Assembly: GCA_018242725.1 (NCBI GenBank) | Contig: JAFEBI010000021.1 | Location: forward strand, 114,312 to 178,311 | From: Nitrospira sp. | GTDB lineage: Bacteria > Nitrospirota > Nitrospiria > Nitrospirales > Nitrospiraceae | DNA: 64,000 bases | Direction of reading: 5' to 3' | Part shown: piece by piece, positions 1-8,240 of the stretch | Position numbering within the stretch: the first letter of the stretch is position 1 | Layout of the letters: every line of letters begins with the position of its first letter | Position numbers and translations under genes: made by a program | The notes under the pieces: model-generated | What the model was told of the DNA's origin: nothing | Databases searched by the model: none | The model's input: only the letters and a program-made list of their open reading frames with translations

Positions 1-2
1 GG

Positions 3-2357
3 AAACAGGCTGTGATTATCGTGGTCATGAAGAGCAGCGAAGCATCCACCCTGGAAGTGGTGGACGGAATCAAAGAGATCATTCCGCGTATTCAGGAGGT
101 CGTACCGGATGGTGTGAAGGTGAAACTTCTCATCGACGCTTCCGGTTTCGTGAAGCAGGCCATCTCGGATGTTTTACATGAAATGATCGTCGCGTCTGCG
201 CTGGTTGGTTTCATCGTTCTGGTCATGCTGGGCTCCTGGCGGCCGACAGTGATCGTCCTCACGTCGATCCCGCTCTCAATCCTCTGCTCACTCATCGCGC
301 TGCATGCCCTCGGAGAGTCGATTAATATCATGACGTTGGGGGGATTAGCTCTGGCAGTGGGGATTCTCGTCGACAACGCCGCCGTGATGATCGAAAACAT
401 CGACACCCATCTTGCTGCAGGGCAAGCATTGGAAGAAGCGATCATCGATGCCGCCAATCAGATCATTCTTCCGACGTTCGTTGCCACTCTTGCCATCACG
501 ATAGTCTGGATTCCTATGTTCCATCTGAGCGGAATCTCCGGTTGGGTGTTCCCGCCGATGGCCGAGGCGGTCATCTTTGCCATGATTGCCTCCTTCATTC
601 TGACATACACGTTGGTGCCCACGATGGCGAAGTATATTCTCAAGGCTCATCATATAACTGGGTCGCATGGGCACGACGGGTCGCTCGAGTCGGCACGAGG
701 GAGCAGCTTCTTCTCCCGATTCCAGAGAAAATTTCAACAGCACTTCGATCAGTTCCGAGACGGGTATACGGCGCAACTCCAACAAGCCGTCGCTATTCGC
801 CGCTCGTTCGTCGTCGTTTCTTTAGCCGTGGCGACCGGATCTCTCGTTTTCTTCTACTTCAACGGACGAGAATTTTTTCCGGAAATCAGGTCTGGAATAT
901 TACAGATGCATATGCGTGCACCGCTCGGTACACGCATCGAGGCTGCGGCGCGTATCACGTCACTTGTCGCGAAGGACGTCGAAGGAATGCTGCCGGATGT
1001 CCAAGACATCGTGAGCAATTGTGGAATACCGGTTGGAGCGCATAACCTGGCGTTCATTCCGACGCCGACGGTTGGTACCCAGGATTGCGATCTCACGATC
1101 TCACTGAAAGATGGGGAAGCTCCGGTGTGGGAGTATCGAGAACTCCTTCGCAAGGGGCTTTCGGAGCGTTATCCGGGCACAGAGTTCACGTTTCAACCGG
1201 CCGATCTGACCGCGAGGATTCTGAACTTTGGATCTCTCGCCCCCATTGATGTGCAAATTAACGGTCCTGATCTATACGCGAACCATGAGTTCGCCCGTAA
1301 ATTGGCGGGGAAGTTCAAGAAGATTCCTGGGGCGAGCGACGTTGTCGTTCAGCAGCCGATGGGGATGCCGACTCTCCTTGCAGAATCCGATCGTCAATTC
1401 GCACTTGGGATGAACCTGAACCAAACCGATTTTGGCAACAATATGCTCGTGACAACCGCCGGAAGCCAGCAAGTGGATCAGAAGTATTGGCTTGATCGTG
1501 AAACCGGTATGTCCTACCGAATCAATGTCTACACGCCTCAACCACAGCTCACGAGCATTAATGACCTTCTGATTGTTCCGGTGAGTCATGAAATGGGTGA
1601 ATCCGGAGGAGAGATGCGGAATCTTCAGCTCCTCGGCAATCTCGCCAAACTTTCGGTGATGGGCACGCCCGGTGCCGTGACGCACGGAAATATCATGCCG
1701 CTTATCGATGTCTATGTCTCCGCAGAGGGACGAGACCTCAACTCCGTACTGGAAGAAGTTCAAGAAGTCATTGGAAGTATGGAATCGGAGACACCACGGG
1801 GATCGACCATTGCAATCCAGGGACAAGCAGAAGTGATGCGCGCAGCACTGCGTGAAATGCTCTTCGGACTTCTTGCCGCGGTTGTGCTTGTATATCTCCT
1901 CATCGTTGTGAATTTTCAATCCTGGCTCGATCCCTTCATTATTATCATGGCCATTCCCGGCGCACTGGCGGGCATCGCATTGTCGTTGTTTTTGACCGAT
2001 ACGAACATTTCTGTTCCGGCCATGATGGGTGCGATTATGACGATGGGTACAGCCACCGCCAATTCCATCCTGCTCGTTTCCTATGCCCGCGAGCGGCTTG
2101 CCGAACATGGAGATGCCTTGCGGGCAGCCGTAGAGGCAGGAACAGCTCGCATTCGGCCGGTGCTTATGACCGCTGCAGCCATGATTATCGGCATGCTGCC
2201 GATGGCGACGGCAAATTCTCAAAATGCGCCGCTGGGGCGTGCCGTCATGGGCGGGCTCCTGGTCGCCACTCTATTTACTCTGTATTTTGTGCCGTGCATG
2301 TACGCCATAGTCTATGGTCGGCGAATCGGCCGTCATGCGGACCTTGTCAAAGCGTGA
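3..2357 (+). CDS. RND-family efflux permease, 5' end outside the window
   Basis: The reading frame is open from the first bases of the window, so the N-terminus lies outside it; about 784 residues are visible. The protein matches the inner-membrane pump subunit of RND tripartite exporters. It shows a four-helix membrane block (from the GSWRPTVIVLTSIPLSI stretch to FILTYTLVPTMAKYIL), a periplasmic porter/docking region, and a second membrane block ending near GRRIGRHADL. The TM4 motif reads GILVDNAAVMIEN, where AcrB has two adjacent aspartates, and the TM10 motif reads TATANSILLV, where AcrB has a lysine; two canonical proton-relay residues are therefore replaced. Substrate cannot be told from sequence. 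Partner membrane-fusion and outer-membrane genes would be expected upstream. The family assignment is firm. Confidence 0.9.
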   Translation, partial: KQAVIIVVMKSSEASTLEVVDGIKEIIPRIQEVVPDGVKVKLLIDASGFVKQAISDVLHEMIVASALVGFIVLVMLGSWRPTVIVLTSIPLSILCSLIALHALGESINIMTLGGLALAVGILVDNAAVMIENIDTHLAAGQALEEAIIDAANQIILPTFVATLAITIVWIPMFHLSGISGWVFPPMAEAVIFAMIASFILTYTLVPTMAKYILKAHHITGSHGHDGSLESARGSSFFSRFQRKFQQHFDQFRDGYTAQLQQAVAIRRSFVVVSLAVATGSLVFFYFNGREFFPEIRSGILQMHMRAPLGTRIEAAARITSLVAKDVEGMLPDVQDIVSNCGIPVGAHNLAFIPTPTVGTQDCDLTISLKDGEAPVWEYRELLRKGLSERYPGTEFTFQPADLTARILNFGSLAPIDVQINGPDLYANHEFARKLAGKFKKIPGASDVVVQQPMGMPTLLAESDRQFALGMNLNQTDFGNNMLVTTAGSQQVDQKYWLDRETGMSYRINVYTPQPQLTSINDLLIVPVSHEMGESGGEMRNLQLLGNLAKLSVMGTPGAVTHGNIMPLIDVYVSAEGRDLNSVLEEVQEVIGSMESETPRGSTIAIQGQAEVMRAALREMLFGLLAAVVLVYLLIVVNFQSWLDPFIIIMAIPGALAGIALSLFLTDTNISVPAMMGAIMTMGTATANSILLVSYARERLAEHGDALRAAVEAGTARIRPVLMTAAAMIIGMLPMATANSQNAPLGRAVMGGLLVATLFTLYFVPCMYAIVYGRRIGRHADLVKA

Positions 2358-2863
2358 GCACTCGCATTCATTTCAGTAGCGACTAAAAGTAGAAGTACGT
2401 CGGAGTGACAGGAGCAACTTTTGGGAAAGGCACTATGTAGAAACTCAGCCATATGCCGATGGATATGACGGTGATTATCATATCCCGGATCGGCAGTACT
2501 TCCGGCAGTCTTGAGGTAGACAGGGCTATTGTCCGTTGCTTGAGTCTACCTCTAAGTCTCGTGTACGGCACGAGCCTTCGACAGGGTGTCGATTTGGAGA
2601 GGCGATGCAAGATCTGGCTGGATTGTACGGTGTAGTGACTCGGGTTGGAGCCTGTCCTTATGGCCACTGCTTCCAAGTCGATTCGACTGAATGTGGATAA
2701 GGCTGCGACGGGGACCATCCCTTTAGAGATATGGATGGCCACACGGGCCAACGTCGGCATGACGTTCCGTTGATTCAGATGCTGAGTCGTGAACCGTCCA
2801 TGAAGCGGCCGAGGAAGGTACCTGAGGCAGGAAGTAGATGTAAGTTACGGAAGGGGTGTATCT
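2358..2863. other. intergenic region with one short inverted repeat
   Basis: This 506-base gap holds no convincing gene. A 9-base perfect inverted repeat (GAGGTAGAC at 2513-2521, GTCTACCTC at 2544-2552) surrounds a 22-base loop. No T-run follows it, so it is not an obvious terminator; it could be an operator or RNA hairpin. The promoter of the PII-like gene at 2864 should lie in the right half, but no clear -35/-10 pair was seen. Confidence 0.4.
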
Positions 2864-3172
2864 ATGAGAACAGTGATCATTGTAGCCCGAGACTCCATGT
2901 TAAGCGACCTAGAAGCCTTCTTGCAGAAGTCCGGAGTAAGCGAATACACGATAGTCAGTAATGTGATGGGTAAAGACGTTGCGGGTCGAGTATATGGAAC
3001 TTTTCTCGATCCCGGAATCAATACCATCATTTGTGCAGTTCTCCCTTCGGACGAAGCCGCGAAAACCGTTTGCGCCTTGAAAATGCTTCATGCCGCTCGA
3101 ACGGAAATGTCACATGATGACAGACCGATACCTCTCAAAGTGTTTTCATTTTCTTGCGAAGAACATGTGTAG
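2864..3172 (+). CDS. PII-like small signalling protein (RND-associated)
   Basis: This 102-residue protein has a PII-like ferredoxin fold pattern: a first beta strand MRTVIIVARD, a helix LSDLEAFLQKSG, a strand YTIVSNVMGK, a variable T-loop-like region, then INTIICAVLP and a C-terminal strand. It resembles PII-like proteins found near RND heavy-metal exporters more than GlnB/GlnK, because no GlnB-type uridylylation tyrosine loop is visible. A purine-rich AAGGGGTG lies ahead of the ATG. It follows the RND permease on the same strand after a 506-base gap and converges with the dab1 PII-like gene. Ligand and partner are unknown. An efflux-related role is inference from neighbourhood, and a role linked to the dab1 system is also possible. 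Confidence 0.7.
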   Translation: MRTVIIVARDSMLSDLEAFLQKSGVSEYTIVSNVMGKDVAGRVYGTFLDPGINTIICAVLPSDEAAKTVCALKMLHAARTEMSHDDRPIPLKVFSFSCEEHV

Positions 3173-3330
3173 CATCATGGTCGAGAGATGACCGCCGCTT
3201 CGATGGCGGATGATTCTTTCCGGACGAAATTCTCGTTACGGCAAATTGAATCGTAACAGATGCGATGCTTGAATGCGCCGGACAATCGATTGCTACGAGT
3301 TGATGGCGATTAGGCTGGAGCAGGTGGAAA

Positions 3331-3672
3331 TTATGATTTTCTGTCCTTCTTCCCAAAGTATTCCTGCCGACTGACGGCCACGTCCGCGACATACATGAAG
3401 CCAGAGTGTCGCTCAAAGAGGGGCTTCAGGCCAGCCAGGATGGGTTCCACCTTTTCCTCCGGAACGACGGTGAGGATCATTTCGAGGCTTTCTTGCTCGC
3501 TGAACATGAAATGCGCTTCCCGCACCCCATGGTGCCCTTTGCCGGAGATATTGCCGATGATCGTATACCCGCTGGCATGCACGCGATCCAGGAGTTCGGT
3601 CACGAACGCGCGATGTTCCCCAGCGACGATCACACGAATTTCTTTCATCGGATGCAAATGTAAGCCGCCCAT
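3331..3672 (-). CDS. PII-like regulator of the dab1 cluster
   Basis: This is a 113-residue PII-like protein. The ATG at 3672 is chosen because AAAGGAG lies 6-7 bases upstream and the product then begins MGGLHLHPMKEI, matching the start of the paralogue at 19538; a TTG at 3690 is possible but less likely. Strands and helices alternate in PII order: KEIRVIVAGEH, HRAFVTELLDRV, YTIIGNISGKG, then ESLEMILTVVP, helix EKVEPILAGLKPLF and the C-terminal SGFMYVADVAVSR. It is the last gene of the dabB1-ND2-dabA1 operon. PII-like proteins of carbon-uptake systems (SbtB, CPII) bind adenylates or bicarbonate; that this one gates DabAB1 is inference from the operon. Confidence 0.8.
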   Translation of the reverse strand: MGGLHLHPMKEIRVIVAGEHRAFVTELLDRVHASGYTIIGNISGKGHHGVREAHFMFSEQESLEMILTVVPEEKVEPILAGLKPLFERHSGFMYVADVAVSRQEYFGKKDRKS

Positions 3673-3714
3673 CGATCTGCTCCTTTCCAATCTCCAATAG
3701 ATAGGATTATGCCA

Positions 3715-6700
3715 TCAGGATGTCATCGCCATCTGTTCCTGCACAAGCTGCGCCCATTCGCCGTTTGCCCGATAGCGATACCACTCGCCATCCACTGGGT
3801 CGAGTACAACCAGATGAACCCACTCATTGTGATAATAATGCTGAAGAACTTCATGCCGGGCAATCAGTTTTTCGATTCCGCGCCGAGGCGCTTCGACGAT
3901 CGTCAGCAATCGCATCGGCTCATGGTACGGCATCTCCCCATTCATTACGGTTTGCCGTGCCAATCCAAGTCGAAGATCACTCCAGGGGCCTGACATGATG
4001 CCGAACCGTCCAACCACGTTATGGTAGATCTTGCTGCCGCTGCCATACACTTCGTTGTCGACGGCGGAGAAATAGTGTTCCATGTTGATCCATTGCGCAA
4101 CAACCTGAGGGGCGGTCAGCAAGACCTCGAGGAAACGAGTCGTCGGGTCCTCTCGATAGTCATAGGAGTGCAGAAACACCCGGCCATTGAAATCCAGTCC
4201 TCTCGTCAGTTCGCGGCGACCGATCAAGAACGTGGTATTGCTGGAGAGCCCCCATTCGGGGCGAACTTGACTCCAGTCCACGCTGCGTTGGCGCACATGG
4301 GCTGTGGCCTGTGATTCGTCCAACGGCTGCTGCACCTCCGGAAAGCGTCCGCATCGCTCACGGCTCGCCAGTTCCGCCGCTTCTCGCAGATCATCATGGA
4401 GTCGCGCAAGGTCGGCACGATGAGTCGGGGGCACATCTTCGAGGTCGAATAAACGGACAGCGTCTGTGGTGGTATTCATCTGGCCGGCGAGGAAGTGTGT
4501 GTCGGAAGGGATATCAATCCCGGTTTTCCGTAAGCGCGCGCGGACCTTGTCATGATTCGCCATCATGGCAAGAACTCGGGCATTGGGTTGTCCTTCATTA
4601 CCTCCGCACGCGCCACAATCGAGCGCCGACTCGTAGGGATTATTATCCGATGTGCTCCCATGCGCGCAGAACAGAATAAGTCGTGCAAAGTTCTTGGTCA
4701 GTCCCATCATCCGCAGGGCGGTCTCGACGGTCAAGGTCTGCTCCTCCAGGGTGAAGCCGGTTCTGGTCAGCCGTTCCTTGTACCGTGATGACGCACGAGA
4801 GTTCACGTCGTACTCTCGTTGGAGCACCAGGACAAACGCGTCGAGCGCGTTTGCCTTCAAGCCCACGACCTCTGCCTCGGCAAGAAAACCGGGATCCTGC
4901 TCGCCTCCACCTTGAAGGGCTCGCTGGCGCAGCCCCTCGATAAGCGATGGGGTGATATGAATACTACGCAATCCAAGTCGCTCCTGGATCGCCACCCGGA
5001 TCAGCTTATGATGTTCAACCGTCAGCATTTCCGAGGTATCCGTCGGGGACAACTTGTTGACGGTTAGGGTAGTCGGGAGTGGGGGCACGAATTGCCGTTG
5101 CAGCCATCTCGTGACGCGCCGATAGAGCGATGGAAGAAGAGTCTTCCCGAAAATCGGAAGGCTATAAAACCAGCCGATGGATTCGACCATGACGTAGGGG
5201 GTAATGACGTTTTCCTTCAGGTCGTGCAGCAAGGTGTGACCCGCATGGACCCACTTCGTCCAAACCTGATGTTGCGAAACCTTGTGATCCAGATAGCTTC
5301 GCGGGATCTCCCGGACTTCGTTCTTGGCACGCATGATGACGGGAAACTGTTCCGTGTCATGCTCTTTTCCCCAGGCGCGGTATCGAATGAAGGCGGCAAA
5401 GAAGCCGGCGAAGCCATAGGTCTCATGGGGACCGATCGATTCGATGTGGCGACGAAATGGCTCTGATCGGACATCGATACAATACACGGACTGTGAATAG
5501 GGGCGAAGAGGAAGGGTCGTCGGTTTTTCCGTGCGCTCTCGTTTGGACGCGGCGATGAGTTGTCCGATCAGTGGCTCATGATAACCGGCTTCAAAGGCCT
5601 TCAGCCAGACGATTCCATGGTCTGACTCCGGAAAAGCCTCGATCCAATCGATGACCTGTTTCAATGCCTGGGGCTCGCTCTCGACCAGTTGTTCATCACG
5701 AATATCGAGTGATCGGCTCAGGACGAGGAGTCGTCGGGCATTTCCGCGCCGACGCGTGGCTTGGTGCCTGGGAACCACCTCCGTACGATAGCGCGTGAGC
5801 ACCGCGTTCCAGCCTTGTCCTTTCCGATGGGCAAGCCGATCGACTTCCTCAGCGTAGAGTGACGGCAGATGGCCGGCGATCCGCTGTCGACGCAGATAGT
5901 ACTCTTCCGAATAATCACGCATATAGGCGATGATCTCGTCGAATCGCCCTTGAATATCCAGGTACTCTCGACAAGCCGCCTGCACGAGCTCACGGGCGTA
6001 CCACAAGCGAATGGCGAGGAACTTCACAAGACCGACCGGGTGGGCTTGCTGCCAGGGATAGTCGCGTTCTTCTCCTCGCCATTTGATAAAGCCGGCCCAC
6101 CCTGGAAGGGCGGTCAACTGGAGCGATAAGTAATCTTGCCGCAGTGCCAGTGGAATTCCCAACAGGTCCAAGCTTTCCAGCAGCGTGTCTTCGGGATGAT
6201 CGGGGAGGGCGGCAATCTTGCGGCGACTGTCGGCAATCCCGATGAGTGACCATTCTTGCGCTGCGAGGCGCTTCCAGGATTGGTACAACCCCTCGTCACG
6301 GTCGGACATGGTCCACGCGGCATGCCCTTCGTCGAGAAAGGCCGAACACCACTTGATCATTTGGTCATTGATGGTTTGGACGATCGAGGTACCAAGGGTG
6401 TCGTCGCACCAGTGAGATAGGGTGAGCCATCGGCAGAGCGCGGAGTGATTGGTCTCCACGACTTTTTTCACGCGATCGTCAAGGGAAGGAGTCTCCAGGA
6501 CATGCTCCAGCTTCCGAGCAATCCGCTCGATCAGATCCCGGTCAGGATCTTCCAGTTGGTCGTCGAGCGGTTCTCGCACAGGGGAACAGATCCCTTCCGT
6601 CAGGCAAGCCCGCAAGACTTCTCCGTGGGTTACTGATCGAGATCCCAGGACGATCGTTCGATCGCTTGCCAGCGGCTGAAGAGCCGCCTCTAGGTGCTCA

Positions 6701-6951
6701 AGCCGAATACGGCCGGATGCCACGTAGGCGCGATACAGGTCGCTCGGAAGATAGCCGTCTCCGTTCAAGAATTGCTTGCCGCGACGGACCGTCTCTTCGA
6801 AGGGAAGGTATTCCAGGCTATGTAACGGATTGTGGTGGACGAATGTCCGCATCGGCCAGTATTGCGCGATGATTTCGCCAGCAAGACGGACGACGCCGCG
6901 GAGTTCCATCCGCTTCGACTCAAGATCCATCGATTCATTCACCGGTGTCAT
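3715..6951 (-). CDS. dabA: DabA/MpsB-type inorganic carbon transporter subunit (DUF2309), system 1
   Basis: This 1078-residue protein is the cytoplasmic, zinc-dependent carbonic-anhydrase-like subunit of a DAB/MpsAB inorganic-carbon pump. The beta-CA-like ligand set is present: C491 and D493 in YCIDVRSE, H764 in FCAHGST, and C779 in LDCGACGG; the 15-residue H-to-C spacing matches characterised DabA. The N-terminal block QYWPMRTFVHHNPLH is typical of the family. It is longer than the roughly 830-residue proteobacterial DabA, as in other long DUF2309 members. The ATG at 6951 overlaps the upstream stop as ATGA, implying translational coupling; a GTG at 7008 would overlap the upstream gene much further and is rejected. 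It works with DabB1 and probably the intervening ND2-like protein. Confidence 0.93.
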   Translation of the reverse strand: MTPVNESMDLESKRMELRGVVRLAGEIIAQYWPMRTFVHHNPLHSLEYLPFEETVRRGKQFLNGDGYLPSDLYRAYVASGRIRLEHLEAALQPLASDRTIVLGSRSVTHGEVLRACLTEGICSPVREPLDDQLEDPDRDLIERIARKLEHVLETPSLDDRVKKVVETNHSALCRWLTLSHWCDDTLGTSIVQTINDQMIKWCSAFLDEGHAAWTMSDRDEGLYQSWKRLAAQEWSLIGIADSRRKIAALPDHPEDTLLESLDLLGIPLALRQDYLSLQLTALPGWAGFIKWRGEERDYPWQQAHPVGLVKFLAIRLWYARELVQAACREYLDIQGRFDEIIAYMRDYSEEYYLRRQRIAGHLPSLYAEEVDRLAHRKGQGWNAVLTRYRTEVVPRHQATRRRGNARRLLVLSRSLDIRDEQLVESEPQALKQVIDWIEAFPESDHGIVWLKAFEAGYHEPLIGQLIAASKRERTEKPTTLPLRPYSQSVYCIDVRSEPFRRHIESIGPHETYGFAGFFAAFIRYRAWGKEHDTEQFPVIMRAKNEVREIPRSYLDHKVSQHQVWTKWVHAGHTLLHDLKENVITPYVMVESIGWFYSLPIFGKTLLPSLYRRVTRWLQRQFVPPLPTTLTVNKLSPTDTSEMLTVEHHKLIRVAIQERLGLRSIHITPSLIEGLRQRALQGGGEQDPGFLAEAEVVGLKANALDAFVLVLQREYDVNSRASSRYKERLTRTGFTLEEQTLTVETALRMMGLTKNFARLILFCAHGSTSDNNPYESALDCGACGGNEGQPNARVLAMMANHDKVRARLRKTGIDIPSDTHFLAGQMNTTTDAVRLFDLEDVPPTHRADLARLHDDLREAAELASRERCGRFPEVQQPLDESQATAHVRQRSVDWSQVRPEWGLSSNTTFLIGRRELTRGLDFNGRVFLHSYDYREDPTTRFLEVLLTAPQVVAQWINMEHYFSAVDNEVYGSGSKIYHNVVGRFGIMSGPWSDLRLGLARQTVMNGEMPYHEPMRLLTIVEAPRRGIEKLIARHEVLQHYYHNEWVHLVVLDPVDGEWYRYRANGEWAQLVQEQMAMTS

Positions 6952-8240
6952 GGAATCACTCGCGAGAAAGTTTGGGTCATCGACTGCGTTGCCGTCGAGG
7001 TCCACCACTCAATGGGGGCCAGTCCCAGCACCGTGAGGATGATGATCGTGATGGTCAGTGCGACCCATTCTTGTTGCACGACATCATGATACCGAAGGTC
7101 ACTTCGCCTGACGCCGAACAACAACCGTTGCACCGCGCTCATAAGGTACCAGGAGGCTGCCAGCCAGGATGACAACAGGATCATCAACCCGATGAGTGAG
7201 GGAATCGGCGAGTGGAGCAGCAATCCCATCAATCCGGCGAAGACGCCGAAGGGGGGGAGTCCCATCGCCGCTAACGCCAAGAGGGTCACCAGCACGGCGT
7301 AGCGCGGCATCGACGAAGCCAATCCGCTGATCGAGGATGGATCGACATCGTCACCATATCGTGTCCGAATGATTTGCCAGGCAATCAACAGCCCGCATGT
7401 GGCCAGGCCGACGGATGCGACAAGGACGGCGGCGCGAGCCGTCGCCAGGTTTGAGGCTGCACTATGCCACCAGAGCATGGAAAAGAATGAGAGACTGGCA
7501 TAGGACAGCATCAGTCGGACGCGAGTCTGTGCCAGGGCTTTGACAGCGCCATAGAGTGCTCCGATCAAGGCCAAGAGGCCGACGATGCCGGAGGCGGTCG
7601 TGGGTACGGTCTGAAGGGCTGAGGCCATGACGTGCAGGCCGACGGCGGGAAGAAGAAAAGCGGAAAAAGAAGGCAGATTGCCGGGTAGTCGTGTGAGCGC
7701 GGTCACGTAGCCGGTGTGGAACGGCAGGAGCGGGATCAGCACTGCCGCCGTCATCAAAGCTCCAAAGGACGAAAGTGGTGGGTTCGTCATTACGGTGACG
7801 AGCGCTCCAAGTGCCGCGAGACAGAACAGACTGATCCCCCACCATGAAATAGGCCATAAGATCGTATGGTGATGCACCAAAAGACCAGTCATCGTCATCA
7901 ACAGGGCCAAGAGGAATAAGTGGCTCAAGGGAGCCGGATGGACGATGGAGCCGATTCCAAGTCCAAGACAGACCAAGGTCATCACCCAGGACAGGCGGTG
8001 ATCCTTCTGGACTGGTTGTCCCAAGAGAGAAATGACGGCGACGATCGGGAGCAGAGCAAGGAGTAATGCGCCTTCCGGTAGGTTCGTTTGAAGTTTTAGA
8101 ATCGGGACGACACTGATGAGGGACCAGATGACACAAGATTGTTTCAGCTGAGACAGGTCTTCCCAAAGCATTCGACCGGCCAAGGCACCGATGAGCGGAA
8201 TGCAGGTGGCAAGCCAAGAAAAAAGAACCGCGCTTGTCAT
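6948..8240 (-). CDS. ND2/NuoN-like membrane subunit in the dab1 operon
   Basis: This 430-residue, almost entirely hydrophobic protein has about 12-13 predicted membrane helices and belongs to the proton-conducting NuoL/M/N superfamily. It lacks the long N-terminal NuoL signature of its neighbour and looks most like a NuoN/NuoM relative. Visible family features include a lysine in the helical stretch GAVKALAQTRVRLMLSYASLSF and a proline-rich loop MGLPPFGVFAGLMGL. The ATG at 8240 overlaps the dabB1 stop as ATGA, and its own stop overlaps the dabA1 start the same way, so three genes are coupled. Standard two-gene dabAB clusters, including system 2 here, lack this subunit. It may add a second ion path; that is inference. 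Confidence 0.82.
   Translation of the reverse strand: MTSAVLFSWLATCIPLIGALAGRMLWEDLSQLKQSCVIWSLISVVPILKLQTNLPEGALLLALLPIVAVISLLGQPVQKDHRLSWVMTLVCLGLGIGSIVHPAPLSHLFLLALLMTMTGLLVHHHTILWPISWWGISLFCLAALGALVTVMTNPPLSSFGALMTAAVLIPLLPFHTGYVTALTRLPGNLPSFSAFLLPAVGLHVMASALQTVPTTASGIVGLLALIGALYGAVKALAQTRVRLMLSYASLSFFSMLWWHSAASNLATARAAVLVASVGLATCGLLIAWQIIRTRYGDDVDPSSISGLASSMPRYAVLVTLLALAAMGLPPFGVFAGLMGLLLHSPIPSLIGLMILLSSWLAASWYLMSAVQRLLFGVRRSDLRYHDVVQQEWVALTITIIILTVLGLAPIEWWTSTATQSMTQTFSRVIP

Noticed and set aside
1272..2222. Long minus-strand frame inside the RND gene
   Set aside because: His/Cys-rich shadow frame antisense to a clear membrane-protein gene.
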